From: Ligula intestinalis
Taxonomy: Eukaryota > Platyhelminthes > Cestoda > Diphyllobothriidea > Diphyllobothriidae
NCBI GenBank assembly: GCA_036362985.1
Contig: JAYGXS010000003.1
Location: 68,616,904 to 68,680,903 of the forward strand
DNA: 64,000 bases
Direction: 5' to 3'
Part shown: piece after piece, positions 12,326 to 22,719 of the stretch
How positions within the stretch are numbered: position 1 is the first letter of the stretch
Layout: each line of letters opens with the position of its first letter
Notes under the pieces: generated by a model
The model's input: the letters and a program-made list of their open reading frames with translations, nothing else
The model's database searches: none
Told to the model about the DNA's origin: nothing
Made by a program: the position numbers and the translations under genes

Positions 12326-12842
12326 GGTAGGACTGTTTTTAGAGGTCCTATTTGTCTTTGAATGCTAATAATAATAACGCACTTTTACATTTTCAGTAGA
12401 CAGACTTTCCCTTTTTTAGTTAAATTTCGCCAACATAAGATCGAATTGTCTGAGCAACAGGAGATAATGTTGATGAATTTGATTCGATTTAGCTCAATAA
12501 AACAATGATAAGTTTGACCGCTTTCAACACAAGTAAATATTCATTTACACTCGCTGGCTAAGAACTAAATGTTTATTCATGAGGTTTGGCAGATTTGCTT
12601 AATTTAAGCTGACCCAATTGTGATCAAACTCACAGTGTAAAGCGTGGCATTTGTAGCTAAACTGGGAGAGTATTGGCTTCGCGTACAGGCCTTCTCTACT
12701 ATGCAGGTTCAAATCCCGCCGAATCCCACGAGGTTTTTTCACAAATGAGTCGACTTAAGCTAAATGTTGAGCCACCAATTCCGTAAGACAGTTTGGCGGG
12801 GGAATAGATATTAAGGCGGCCCCACAAGACAGCTTTGCTAAA
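12326..12842. repeat. Repeat family X, copy X1 (contains a SINE-1)
   Basis: Shares ordered blocks with 20598-20944: GGACTGT, ACTTTTACATTTT, TGAGCAACAGGAG, a CATTTACxCTxGCTGGC-like stretch and GGCGGCCCCACAA. It is non-coding, of unknown class, with no clear terminal repeats. X1 is longer only because a SINE is inserted in it. Confidence 0.7.
12574..12759 (+). repeat. SINE-1 unit inserted in X1, with 9-bp target site duplication
   Basis: The insert is bounded by CTAAATGTT at 12565-12573 and 12760-12768, a perfect 9-bp direct repeat. It contains a tRNA-like core with A-box-like TTTGTAGCTAAACTGGGAG and B-box-like CAGGTTCAAATCCC. Its 5' end carries an inverted copy of the family tail (TTGGCAGATTT). 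The related repeat X2 near 20870 lacks this insert, confirming the boundaries. Confidence 0.82.
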
Positions 12843-13424
12843 ATATATATCGTGAGTGACCGCAGTAACACGTGTATTTCGTATTATATCACTTGGGAGA
12901 AGAACAATCGTAATTTTGAAGATACTCTCTCATACATTTTAAATGTGAGCAACTTGTTCTAGGTTCCCTTATGCTAGTTAAAAGATCGCTATCTACTGCA
13001 GTATCAGATGGCCATCGGAAATATTCTTCGTGGCGATATGCAGATCATGTTAATTTCCCCTAGAGCGCGTAGTGCATACAGTAGTGAAACAGCCGGTCCT
13101 AGGTCAAACGATACACTCACTAGGCAAACCTATTTTAAACCAGAGGTCTCCCTTTTTAGAGCAAAAGACAAGATAAACGACACATCTTCCTCAATAACAA
13201 GTATAACAATTACTTTTTTGCTATATTCTCTTTATAAATTATCGATGAATTAACACGGGCGACAAAAATTAAATGAATGAATTAATGTACATTACTCAAA
13301 CAGTTACTTCTGCCTGGCGGTTCGATGAATGCAGACGAGGTGAATGATGCCCAAACAAAAGTGAGCACGGTGCCATGTGGGACTTGGTCTGCATTTGCTC
13401 TGCCAAACGGCTATATAAAAATTG
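12843..13424. other. No supported feature
   Basis: AT-rich; an 81-residue plus frame at 13008-13253 has no recognisable content. Confidence 0.35.
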
Positions 13425-13655
13425 GTTGACCCGATTTTGAACAATTCACGGCCTCGGGGGGAGTCGAACCCGCACATCAGGGAGGGTTGTTGCACAGCCA
13501 ATGCTCTACCATTGAGCTACGGGGCTTACCATGCGCCGTGAATTTAATCACACTTGGATCGATTTTACCAGCCCAACTTACTGCTTGTATGGAATTCACC
13601 AGTATGTAGGGCAAGCGGACTGCCCAGGCAGGATTTCTTAAGCAATCATCTAGAA
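13425..13655 (-). repeat. tRNA-like SINE-1 unit
   Basis: Read on the minus strand: head with GGATTTCTTAAG-type sequence inverted at about 13630, GAATTCCATACAAGCAG, GTGATTAAATTCACGGCGC, then core CCCCGTAGCTCAATGGTAG and B-box GGGTTCGACTCCCC. The tail runs towards 13425. A and B boxes are both well kept. Confidence 0.8.
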
Positions 13656-13679
13656 TAAACCAAAATGACTACTAGGGTA

Positions 13680-13850
13680 ACTAAGTTATCGAGGGAAAGG
13701 GGGTTGGCAGATTTGAAAAATGGTGTTGATCCAATTGTGAAAAACTTGCGGCCTCGATGGGCGTCGAACCCACACAGCAGGGGAGGCTTTCGCGCAGCCA
13801 AGGCCCTATCATTGAACCAATATTCAGTCAACAGCACTGCCAAGAACAGA
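13680..13850 (-). repeat. tRNA-like SINE-1 unit, second of a tandem pair
   Basis: Same orientation as the unit at 13425-13655. The core contains B-box-like GGGTTCGACGCCC and a degenerate A-box with TTCAATGATAGGG. The tail contains GGATCAACACCATTTTTC and ATCTGCCAACCCCC. Confidence 0.7.
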
Positions 13851-13860
13851 ATTTCACGCG

Positions 13861-14821
13861 AAACAAACTAGCACTGCTGGCAGGATAGCGCCGTCCTTCA
13901 CAGTGGTAGTTAGGTCACAATGACAATGCCTTAAGGCCCATTAGAAGGTACAAAAGCAGGTAGTGTCGATAAGTTGTTTGTCTAAGTGTTCTACCCTAAA
14001 ATTACAGATTGAATGGTACCACAATTTTATGCACAAATTATGTGCAGTTCATTCCCCAGTCTTGATGACTTGATAGGACAATCGATTTATATTTTAGCAT
14101 ATTGCTTGCAAGGTATGCTTTGTATGACTGCTTAAACAGGACCCGTGAATAGGAACGCCCTGACCACTTGCAATGAGAGCTATTCCGATTAATATTGCAG
14201 GAAGAGTAATTACTCGCATATCTTCCTCCCTAAGAGGAAAGTAAACTGCGATCATAACCACAGCCCTACCCAAAACCTAAACCGCACAGTTAACACGAAC
14301 CCAAACTTTAACCCTTGACATAATCAAACCTCAAACCCAGCCATAAACTTAGCTCCTACCTTAATCCTCAAACCTATTTCCCCAGAATTTGGCGCATGTA
14401 TTGCGGGCAGTTTCTGTCCCGTGTCCTGGTTAGGCCTCCCTGCCTATTGCACTTGCATACTGGCTAACAAACCGTGCAGTATTTTAGCGATTCCTGTATA
14501 AAGCAAATCATCTAGGTTGTTCAGACTCTCAAAGGTGTTAAAATTGTCCCGTTTCTCAATCATTTTACCTAAACATGTATGACCAGACACGAGGACAGAT
14601 TGCCTAAACAAGCATGATTGATTGCTAACAAAAAACCTCTGTAAGTCTTAAACTGTACATTGGATTGAATAATTAAGTTAGCTCCTTAAAGGAGACACGT
14701 TCGAAGTGATTTAAAAACACACACAAAGCTGAGGAGAACACACCGCTCCTCTGGGGCAGTGCTAACATAGGGTTGGCAACTGGGAGGGAATAACGATTCT
14801 GGACAGAACAAGCTTGCGGAC
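13861..14821. other. No supported feature
   Basis: Contains a run of CCTAAACC/AACCC-rich words at about 14260-14390, which looks like decayed low-complexity sequence. No exon was recognised, although the next ENTPD exon (SYLG motif) would be expected in this direction. Confidence 0.35.
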
Positions 14822-15130
14822 CTTGGACGGAAAATGGAAGTGCTCCACATAGCAGTCCGGCATAGTGTGCAGGAAGCCTTCCGGCGTGGAGTCCTCGGAG
14901 GCCGGCTTGAGAGGGAGGAAAGTGAGTTGCGTGGAACCGCCACCAAAGTCCAGCAAACCCGACAAGGCCCCCGACTTAGTCGAGGGGCCCTGAGAGAAGG
15001 CTGTGAAGAGTGAGCCCTTGAGAAAATTGAGAGTAACCCAGCCGAAGATACCCTCGTCGACGCCCTCCATGATGCTAACAGCGTCCTCCGATGGCAACCA
15101 AAAGCTAGACTCCTTTAGGAGGCTCGTAAC
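14822..15130 (-). CDS. ENTPD5/6-like: ENTPD5/6-like nucleoside diphosphatase, exon with apyrase regions 3 and 4
   Basis: The exon begins after an AG at 15131-15132 in phase 0, exactly continuing the upstream exon (LLAS joined to VTSLLKESSFW). It carries EDAVSIMEGVDEGIFGWVTL, which contains the catalytic-base Glu of apyrase conserved region 3. It then carries LLDFGGGSTQLTFLP, the phosphate-binding region 4. ENTPD5 and ENTPD6 hydrolyse nucleoside diphosphates (UDP, GDP) in the secretory pathway, helping glycosylation by removing inhibitory UDP. The 3' boundary is uncertain: AAG/GTCCGC at 14822 and TAT/GTGGAG at 14849 are both weak donors. The expected following motif (SYLG) and the C-terminal third were not found in the window. 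Confidence 0.85.
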
Positions 15131-15550
15131 CTTTATGTGAGTACGAATGAGCAAGGGGGGAGAGAGGGTAAGTAAGCAAAGGCTAGACAAAAAATAGGTT
15201 CACAATAGGCAAAACTGTTCAAATAATAGGAAGAAAAAAATAGCTACAGCCTTCAAAAATTTAGGGCCGATTGTGTCCATCACAGGAGTAAAAGTCAACT
15301 CACAATTGATGGAAACTGAATGGGGAAAATCTTACAGGAGAAACGCACCGACTGAGCGCATTCGGTAAGGTGAGCCAACTTGCCACAATTGGCAAACGCA
15401 GTTTTACGCTCAAAGAACTACTGACAGGAGTACAATAGCTGACTAAAGGTCAGACATTTTCCAAGGTCATATTAACTAAAGTAGATGTGGGTTCTATACA
15501 GTTTATATTATCAGGAGAGTTCTCTTTCAGTCGGGAGACATTTGCTAGAT
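15131..15550 (-). other. ENTPD intron sequence next to the exon
   Basis: No repeat or exon recognised between the ENTPD exon and RTE-2. Confidence 0.4.
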
Positions 15551-16945
15551 CTTGTATTCTTACTTTTACTTCTACTTGTTACGACTGTGATTGTGCCTGA
15601 TCTAGCCGGCCTCAATGATGTCACGGACAGTGCCTCTCCACGCGTGACGATTAGCGGCAACACATCAGGAAAGCTCCGCCCATGCTTTTTTCCAGCAGCA
15701 GAGACCGAAAACCGAGGGTCCAAGAATCGCTGCCATGTCTTGACGAACGGTGACGAACCAAGTCTTCAGTTGTTCTCCCCTTTGACGACTGCAGGCGGGC
15801 TGCGGCGTCGGATAGAGGGGTTGACCTGCTATCGTGTACTCAACTTTGGAACCTTAAACCAACTAGAACGTAATCGATCTGACAACCGTCGTTTTAATAT
15901 CAGATCAGCAGATGGTTATGACGATGTTGAAAGCAGGTGTTTTTAACAAACAGTCGGTTCTGGTCAGAAAAATGCAGCATCCTCTCACCATTGTCGGATC
16001 GAGAACCAAGCCCAAAACGACCAATAAGGCGAATGTTTGACGAGTTACCGGGCCTAGTCCGGCCATTCCAGGCCCCAGCAACAATCAAGAGATCAGGGCT
16101 AGGAAGTCTTTCAACTAGTTCCTGCAGCAGAGAGTAGAATTTCTCCTTATCTTGCTGTTCGACAGTTGGTGTTGGTGCATATCCTTTAGTGGAACGTAAG
16201 CTATCCGATCGCTGACTAGTTTCCATGCTAGTAGTGGACGCATTGCTAGCTCTGGCAGGGCGATACCAGAAGAGTCGCGTGGGCCACTGTGATACAAGGT
16301 GAGATGGGCTTCGACTCCCGGGATTTTTATTTCTCGGACGCTTGAGTCAGGGATTCGGACTTCGGACAGGCAGCAAAAATCCACGTGGTAATGACGGAGC
16401 CTGCACGCCATCAGATTTTGGGTACCAGGTTACAGAAGTGTTCGTACATTCTAGCATCCAATACCAAGAGTTTGTTTCTGGTTGAGTAGTCCAACTCGCA
16501 TACCATTTCCCGACACCACTGGACAAGTGTTGCGGAGGGCGTCAGTTCCCGAAGACGCCATAATTTGGATCGTAGTATCGTAAGTAGACATGTTTATGAT
16601 GGATTTCGAGGAGTTGGAATGCAGACGGGTCCCCAAAAGCCGCTCGGATTGTTTTGCCGACGTTTTCTCCACTAGCATGTTGGCTCAAGAACCTAACCAC
16701 AAGGCAGTGTTGGCAAGCAAACCTATTTACTGGCGGTTGACGCTCGCTATGTCACACAGTGCCGTCATTGGGACTTAGGGCATTTTATAATGCGGTGGGT
16801 GCGCCAGTCCTCAGCCCTCCGCACCGAGGCTGGTCCACGACTGCTTAGTCGCTAGACTCAAGAGACTGCTTATTTCGCAGCTAAGCTTAGCTGAAGGCCA
16901 TTCCACTATCCATGGCCTGTGCACGCGCCAGATAGCCACCAGCCA
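15551..16945 (-). mobile_element. RTE copy RTE-2, internally deleted (endonuclease joined to 3' end)
   Basis: Positions 15551-15820 match the RTE-1 3' end (1223-1485). From about 15823 the match jumps to the RTE-1 endonuclease (around 5385), and it continues through the 5' leader to 16945. The reverse transcriptase and linker are therefore missing and the two ends are fused. The 5' leader shares AAGAACCTAACCACAAGGCAG and CGTCATTGGGACTT with RTE-1. The element lies in an ENTPD intron in the same direction as the gene. Confidence 0.85.
15900..16678 (-). pseudogene. RTE-2 endonuclease, broken
   Basis: Three frames give the pieces in order. 16678-16451 has the N-terminus ending TLGIGC. 16411-16115 has CCLSEVRIPDSS and FLTLYHSG-like sequence (VEAHLTLYHSGPRDSSG). 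16226-15900 has YAPTPTVEQQDKEKFYS, LLIVAGAWNGRTRPGN and NTCFQHRHNHLL. In LLIVAGAWNG the usual Asp of the GDWN motif is Ala, so a catalytic residue is lost in addition to the frameshifts. Confidence 0.82.
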
Positions 16946-16948
16946 GAA

Positions 16949-18355
16949 CAGGGGTCGGCCACTTTTTTAAGTCAGAGAGCCAGGAAAGCAAATAGTTGGG
17001 AATATATTTCATAAAGAGCCGTATAGTATATTGTAACATTAAATTCAATTAAATGCGAGTATAATAAGCCTCTGAATATATTATTTGAAATAATATCCTT
17101 ATCCTTGTGCTGCATGGATTCGCTGATGGCTTTATAGTCTGATTGGTAGTTGGTGAGGTTAAGCTTCATGCAAGCGTTGAGGTTTTCATCCGTTAGACGT
17201 GATCGTAGGGTGGATTTGATGTATCTAAGATAAGAGAATGACTGCTCACATGCATACGTAGATCCAAACAGGGTCAATACAGCAATACTCATACACTGCA
17301 GTGTGTGATATATGACCGAAGGCGTGTTCTAAGTTTTGATTATCAGCTGGTCTTCAGGTTGAATTTTTTTGTAAATTTCTGTCCACAGGTGCTTGCTTGC
17401 CAACTCCGCTTTATGTCGTGCGATACTTTCCAAATATTCGTTGATTGACTTGAGCTTATTCAACCACATGTCTTAGGCCTTCAGGTCAGCCAATTTTTCT
17501 TCGAAATCTCTAATGGAGACACCAGGAATATAAATTAGGTCGCCTGTGTTCAGTGAACACTCGGTTGGATAGGTTATGAACTTAAAAAGACGAATGTGCT
17601 CTCGAAATTCTCCAAAGCGTGCTTTGAACGACTGTAGGAGACTGGATGTGAAACCAACCAGCTGGTGGAGATAAAAGTTTTGAGTGGACTCACTTACTGT
17701 GCATGCATCTTTGTATTGTCTCAGTTTTTGCAAAATTTAGTAAACGATTTGTTTCAAGATCCATGACAAAGAGTTCAAGCTTGTTTTCAAAAGCAAACAC
17801 GGATTGTTGAAGGGATAACACCGTATTTCCATTGCCTTGAAATTTAACGTTAAGTTGGTTCAGATGCTCGGTCATATCCACGAGATAGTCAAACATGAGG
17901 AGCCACTCAGGTTTGGCTAGCTCACGATGCTCAATGCCCTTCATTTCAAGGAAAGTCCGGATTTCATTCAGACAAGCTGCAAAACGCCTAAGCACCTTCC
18001 CTTTTGACAACCAACGTACATTGCTGCGCAAAATCAGACCGTGATAGCTATTTCCAAATTCATCCAGCAGTGTCGATCATTTAGGGATCGGGCAACAATA
18101 ACGTTGATCACACGAATGATCAGCAAGATTACTTCGCCCAGCTGCCCGTCACGTATCTCAGCACAAAGGGCCTCCTGGTGTATAATGCAATGGGAACGTA
18201 GTATGAGTCTTGTGTCATTTTCACAGAGAAGCGCCACAAATCCTTTTTTTCGCACCATAAACACAAAATCACAAAATTTTAAGGTTCTAAGAGAGCCATA
18301 TGCAATCATAAAAAGAGCCATATATGGCTGGCGAGCCATAGGTTGCCGACCCTAG
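16949..18355 (-). mobile_element. hAT-family DNA transposon, deletion derivative
   Basis: The left end reads CAGGGGTCGGCCAC and the right end in reverse complement AGGGTCGGCAACCTATGG, followed by repeated GGCTCT words, the typical terminal pattern of hAT elements. Flanks AGCCAGAA (16941-16948) and AGCTAGAC (18356-18363) look like an 8-bp target duplication with two changes. At 1.4 kb it is too short for a full hAT element of this type and carries only the C-terminal part of the transposase. It sits at the 5' edge of RTE-2. Confidence 0.82.
16972..18340 (-). pseudogene. hAT transposase, C-terminal part, broken
   Basis: Frames in order are as follows. 18339-18034 has FVALLCENDTRLILRSHCII followed by HQEALCAEI. 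18031-17690 has NVRWLSKGKVLRRFAACLNE. 17733-17473 has SLLQSFKARFGEFREHIRLF. 17292-16972 has the dimerisation-region block FGSTYACEQSFSYLRYIKS, then LTDENLNACMKL. These match the layout of hAT transposases of the GTF2IRD2/ZBED-like group. The N-terminal zinc finger and first catalytic region are absent, and frameshifts separate the blocks. Confidence 0.85.
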
Positions 18356-18551
18356 AGCTAGACCAACGAACAGTTGGCTAGAGGTCTACAGCCTAAACAT
18401 TGAGCCACGGGCTCGGTGTCAATTTTCAGGGCGTTTAACCTTCAACCAACAGGTCGCAGGTGTCGCAACACATGGTACTGAGTATGGATGGTTTATGACG
18501 GCCTAGAGGGCAAAGAAGGCAACTGCCACCACACCTTTCTTTGTCGGTACG

Positions 18552-18853
18552 GTAGTCGCCGATTATTAAGCCCACTTTTAATAGGCCCAGCCGCGTATTA
18601 AGCCCAAAGCAGCTTGGGACGGAATTTACATAGCAAAATCCGCCGGCTAATAAGCCCAGTCGCCGGCTACAAAGCCCAGTTTGACACAGGGTAGTGAGAT
18701 TCTCATCTCTCTGCGTACGCAACAGGCATCAGATTGTATAGTGCCTATCCTGCGTTTGCTAATCAAGAACTAGGACTCTCCGGTTAGTGCACCCGCCGCT
18801 TATTAAGCCCAATTTAGTCTGGGCCCGAGGTGAGCTTAATAACCGGCGACTAC
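18552..18853. mobile_element. Short inverted-repeat element (MITE-like), copy 1
   Basis: Inverted ends: GTAGTCGCCGATTATTAAGC at the left and the inverse of GTAGTCGCCGGTTATTAAGC at the right. The left subterminal region repeats TTAAGCCCA-like words (AAGCCCA, AGGCCCA, AAGCCCA, AAGCCCAG) several times. No coding content. A second copy lies at 50007-50410. Confidence 0.78.
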
Positions 18854-19083
18854 GGTAGTCTTTGTGCCTCTCATATACTAGCCGGGAAGCAGCTTTCAGA
18901 GGGGCTCGTAATTAAGTCCCAAGGCAGGACGGGTTAGGTAACGCACTACTACCACTCCGTATAATCCCTAACAGGTGAAAAATAGGTCCTATTGTTTATG
19001 GCCAGACCTAACCCGCGTTTTGTCTGAGGCACTTTTTAACAATTAGCCTGCACATAGTGGATCCTTATGACGCAACTGGTAAA
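18854..19083. other. No supported feature
   Basis: Short spacer between two inverted-repeat elements. Confidence 0.4.
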
Positions 19084-19478
19084 TAAAGGGTGTCCCAAAA
19101 TGTATACACATTTTGCCTAATTTTAAAATTGGTGTTTATCATAATTTAATTATTCAATAAATTTAAAAATATTACCAAGTATCATTTTATTATTTTTTCA
19201 CTGAATGTTATTAAACTGACGTCCATTTTGACCATGACACTGCGGACAACGCGAAGCAATGGAATCGGACATACCATAAAACAATTCCCTTGGTATTCGG
19301 TTGCATTAATGTTCAGTGACTCCTCAATCCAGTCACTGTGGCAATAGTCAAAATGCAGCGCAAAAAACAATAAAATGATACTTGTAAACATTTTTACGTT
19401 TTTGAAATAATAAAATTAAAATAAACATTAAGTTGAAAATTACTGAAAATTTGTTTGCATTTTTTGGGACACCCTGTA
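19084..19478 (-). mobile_element. mariner-type MITE, copy 1
   Basis: A 395-bp element with TA at both ends, inverted ends AGGGTGTCCCAAAA / TTTTGGGACACCCT, and long imperfect inverted arms containing TATCATTTTATT. The middle on the minus strand reads RELFYGMSDSIASRC then PQCHGQNGRQFNNIQ, resembling the end of a Tc1/mariner transposase (GRQFEH-type C-terminus). It is a deletion derivative of an autonomous mariner. Copy 2, also 395 bp, is at 62031-62425. Confidence 0.82.
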
Positions 19479-20597
19479 TTGTTGAACCACAACGGAAGGC
19501 AGATCAACTGGCGTATCGCCCAAAAATAAACTCCATCACAAGCGTAATCACAGTGGTTTTTACAGGTGCAGTGATGTATCTTCGTGGCATGAGCATGAAG
19601 GGATTAAAGCAGTATAACCAACGGTGATGATACTTTACATGGTTTTCCCGGCAGAAAATAGGAGCAGGTGTGGGATCCGCGAGTGTGGGCAGTTCGAGTG
19701 TGCCCTCAAATGTAAGGTGTATATTGGTTGTCCCTTCCCTGTGGCAGTCTCCAGCCCCAACCTCCCCCGTAGACAGTTGCCCTTTCTGCGAGGGCCCCCC
19801 AGAGTGTTCCCTTCCCCTGTGGCAGTCTTCAGCTCCACCTTCCCAGGACTGTCTTGGTAAAGCTTGTGTATGATTGTTATCCACATCCTTAATAAAACCT
19901 TATATACTATAGAATATACCAGCTCTTCAACTTGTCGAATGACTACTATAAAAAGACTCCTAGTGAATTTCAGCGTGGATACAATCAGGAGACAGTGGAT
20001 ACAGACGAAAAACGGTGTGCCGGCCCTAATCGGAGGGAAGTTACGCTATCCACGAACCCCAGTGCGCTCGGGCGTTACACAAGAACTGGCCGTATTACAG
20101 GCAGCCTAGCGCTAAATTCCGGGGGAATTAGGGCTGGGGCTGAAAATTAAGTCGACGTTTAAGGTGAGGAGATATCAAAGGGTGGAATTAATATTGGGAT
20201 TACGGTTAAGGCTTGGACTAATGTCAGTGTTCCAGTTAGTACACGAGAGTGTTTATCTTTATTGGAATTTAGCGCAAGATCCGCCGCATTAGGTGGGCGG
20301 GGCGGTTCTATTTTGGAAGCCATCTAGACGATTTCGATCGAACCAACCACTTGGATATTAACCCGAGTCCATTTTAAGGAAGCCTGGCATAGATGGCATG
20401 AACGCCTTTAGTTTCACCGGCCAGGTCAACACTCATGCACACTGCTGATAAAAGTGAGCTCAGGTTTAGGCTACAGAAATTTGACACCGACTCATTCTAG
20501 CTGTAAAGGACAGGGAGGGGGGTCCTCACGGTGTGGCCGAAGTAGGCCGCAAACCAGATCGTCCGCGATCGTGCGCGGAACTAATAATCAGTCTAGG
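19479..20597. other. Mostly unassigned; small duplication at 19731-19847
   Basis: The word CCCTGTGGCAGTCTxCAGC occurs twice, about 78 bp apart (19737 and 19815), giving a short two-unit repeat that creates repetitive chance peptides on both strands. Nothing else recognised. Confidence 0.45.
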
Positions 20598-20944
20598 GTG
20601 GGACTGTCTCTAGAGTTCCTGCTTGCCTTTGACTTAATAACAACCTACTTTTACATTTTGCAGTAGCCCAACTTTTTATTTTTCCGTGAAATTCCGCCAA
20701 TATCAGGTCAAATTCCCAGCGATACGCATCAGTTGCCTGAGCAACAGGAGTTTATGCCGATGGAGTTGATTTTATTTATTTCGGTAAACGATAGGTTGCT
20801 TTAATTTAATATTTTTGGTCACTTCAAACAAAATTAAATATTAATTTACGCTGGTAAACCGAGAATTCACCAAAACCACCGATTTCGTAAAACAGTCGGG
20901 CGGGGAAATATATATTTAGGCGGCCCCACAAAACAGCCTTGCCC
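20598..20944. repeat. Repeat family X, copy X2 (empty site)
   Basis: Collinear with X1 at 12326-12842 but without the SINE. The position equivalent to the insertion is near 20870, where TTTACGCTGGTAAACCGAGAA runs into CACCGATTTCGTAAAACAG. Non-coding, class unknown. Confidence 0.7.
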
Positions 20945-21051
20945 AGTCTAGTTACAAGATGTGGATGTGGACAGAGCGTCCAGTAAACGCCCACACACAT
21001 CTGAACAAAGGGCGTAGAGACCGGCGTAGGCCATCAGCAACGACAACATAC

Positions 21052-21281
21052 CGAAGCCAGAAGGTCATTGGCGGGCTTCTCCGGCAGCAAACGCAGCCCG
21101 GCTGTTGCACGCAGAATTATGGGTGTACTGGAACGCCATTCCTCGGGTACATACTCCTGCGCGTACTCTACCAGCGGGCGTAGATTGCCGATGGCCTCGG
21201 AGGGGAACTTTGCAAAGGTAGAGAGTCCCGGCTCTACGCTGAAGAGGTGCTCGCTTATCAGATGAAAGGGGCGGGCACGAT
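21052..21281 (-). CDS. ENTPD5/6-like: ENTPD5/6-like nucleoside diphosphatase, exon with apyrase region 2
   Basis: Bounded by acceptor TTGTAG (21282-21284) and donor GTATGT (from 21051). It is 230 nt and starts with two bases that complete a codon split with the upstream exon (G plus AT gives Asp). It reads LISEHLFSVEPGLSTFAKFP, then RPLVEYAQEYVPEEW and the apyrase region 2 motif TPIILRATAGLRLLPEKP. ATAGLRLLP points to the ENTPD5/6 branch rather than ENTPD4/7, where this motif usually reads CTAGMRILP. The exon ends in phase 0 and joins the 14822-15130 exon without disturbing the frame. The frame has no stop or shift, which suggests a working gene. Confidence 0.92.
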
Positions 21282-22719
21282 CTACAAGGCAAGCAAGCCA
21301 ACAGTAAAACCTCTGCTAGCACAGTATGGGGATCAGTAGCGTTGTGTTGGTTAGCAAGAGTGTGTGTTGCGTGAGGAATCACGGCCCAGCCTTGGGTGAA
21401 ATCAAATTTAATCCGCGCTTGGCCGCAGCCGGTCAGGTGTGATTTTTGTCGAAATTTACAAAAGATGTGATTTTTTATAGCAAAAGGTATAAAAACAAGC
21501 AGTTTTGTTTAAAAACATACAAATTAGGGTCCCAATTAGCTCGCAAACAAGGCATTAGCCAGGAGGGGTACAGCCTGAAGCAGATCGGTGTACAGTTGCC
21601 CACTACTATATAGTCCCGATCACAAGCCGACTACACGGTGGACCCGTGGCTCAATGGTTAGAGCGTTCGCCTCTGGCCAAAGAGAAACAAGTTCGAAAGT
21701 CGGGTGTGACGGAAATTTTCGTTGCTACACTGGAGTTGGGCCACCACCACCTGATGATGCCCAATTAGGCAGAAAAGGCCTTAGTGGTTTGCTCTGGGTG
21801 TGTCGGTAAGCAATACCATATAGGAACCTCCGAATTCGTTTAAATCCTGCCTGTTTTCCTTCAATAAACACAATTGAGCACACTATCTTCTTTAGAAAAA
21901 TGTTTTGCGAAACCCAAATCCAGTCAAAAAATAAAAATAACAAGACCAAGTTTACGCTAAATTATCCACTCATATTTCGATCACGAAAACGCGCGAGTTA
22001 GGTCATTTACTGTAGACTATCACAAGAGCCCCTGGTTCAATTACTGTAATCTTCATAATCGGCAAAATAAGGGTCCTAAAAGGTGGTAGAATAGAAGAGA
22101 TAAATTTGGTCACTTCCTCATCATTGAAATAATAATGGATAATGCACTGCATTCAGATTTTGTACGGCGAGAATGCTACTTCGGGAACGCATGGTTTGTT
22201 TCCGGCACTAGATATGAGAAGCTTGCAGCCGATTTTTGAGATAAGTTTTCTCCCAAATAACACGGACAGCCTCCAGCAAAAAACAATAAGACAGCTTTTT
22301 ACAATGACAACACCACAAATCTCCACATAATATTAAGGTGGTTCGATATAAATTAAAAAGATTATCACAGCCAACACATCTGTTTGTTGAAATCACCAAA
22401 GCTCACGTTCGTTCGCGTAAGTAGGAACACAGCAGAATACCCAACAGTCATCAGCAAAAAGGGAACCGCAAGCCATGATACCTTCACCCGAATCATTTAT
22501 GTCAGCTTAAGGAAAATCGGCGTATTTCTTAAAAGGATATCCGATGTGAGGACATACTGCTATTGAAAAATAGGTCAAAGGATAACATTTACGAACACAT
22601 AGAGATATACACTGCTAGACTGTCGCTAGCTGTGAAAGAAGGACAGCCAAGCAACAATGACTAGACAACGATGACTCTAGCAGATAGCCAACCTCCTCAA
22701 ACCTTCTTCAGCCTACCTA
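21282..22719. other. ENTPD intron with one SINE-2
   Basis: Apart from the SINE-2 copy at 21643-21840, nothing is recognised. AT-rich tracts at 21470-21540 and 21880-22100. Confidence 0.4.
21643..21840 (+). repeat. tRNA-like SINE-2 copy
   Basis: A-box-like CCCGTGGCTCAATGGTTAG and B-box-like AAGTTCGAAAGTC, then the SINE-2 body with GATGATGCCCAATTAGGCAG and TGTCGGTAAGC near the end. The A-box is the best preserved of the four SINE-2 copies. Confidence 0.68.

Noticed and set aside
19504..19884. 126-residue minus-strand open frame with a repetitive Gly/Glu-rich start
   Set aside because: The repetition comes from a two-unit 78-bp DNA repeat that is open in several frames on both strands; part of the frame overlaps unique sequence without any motif.
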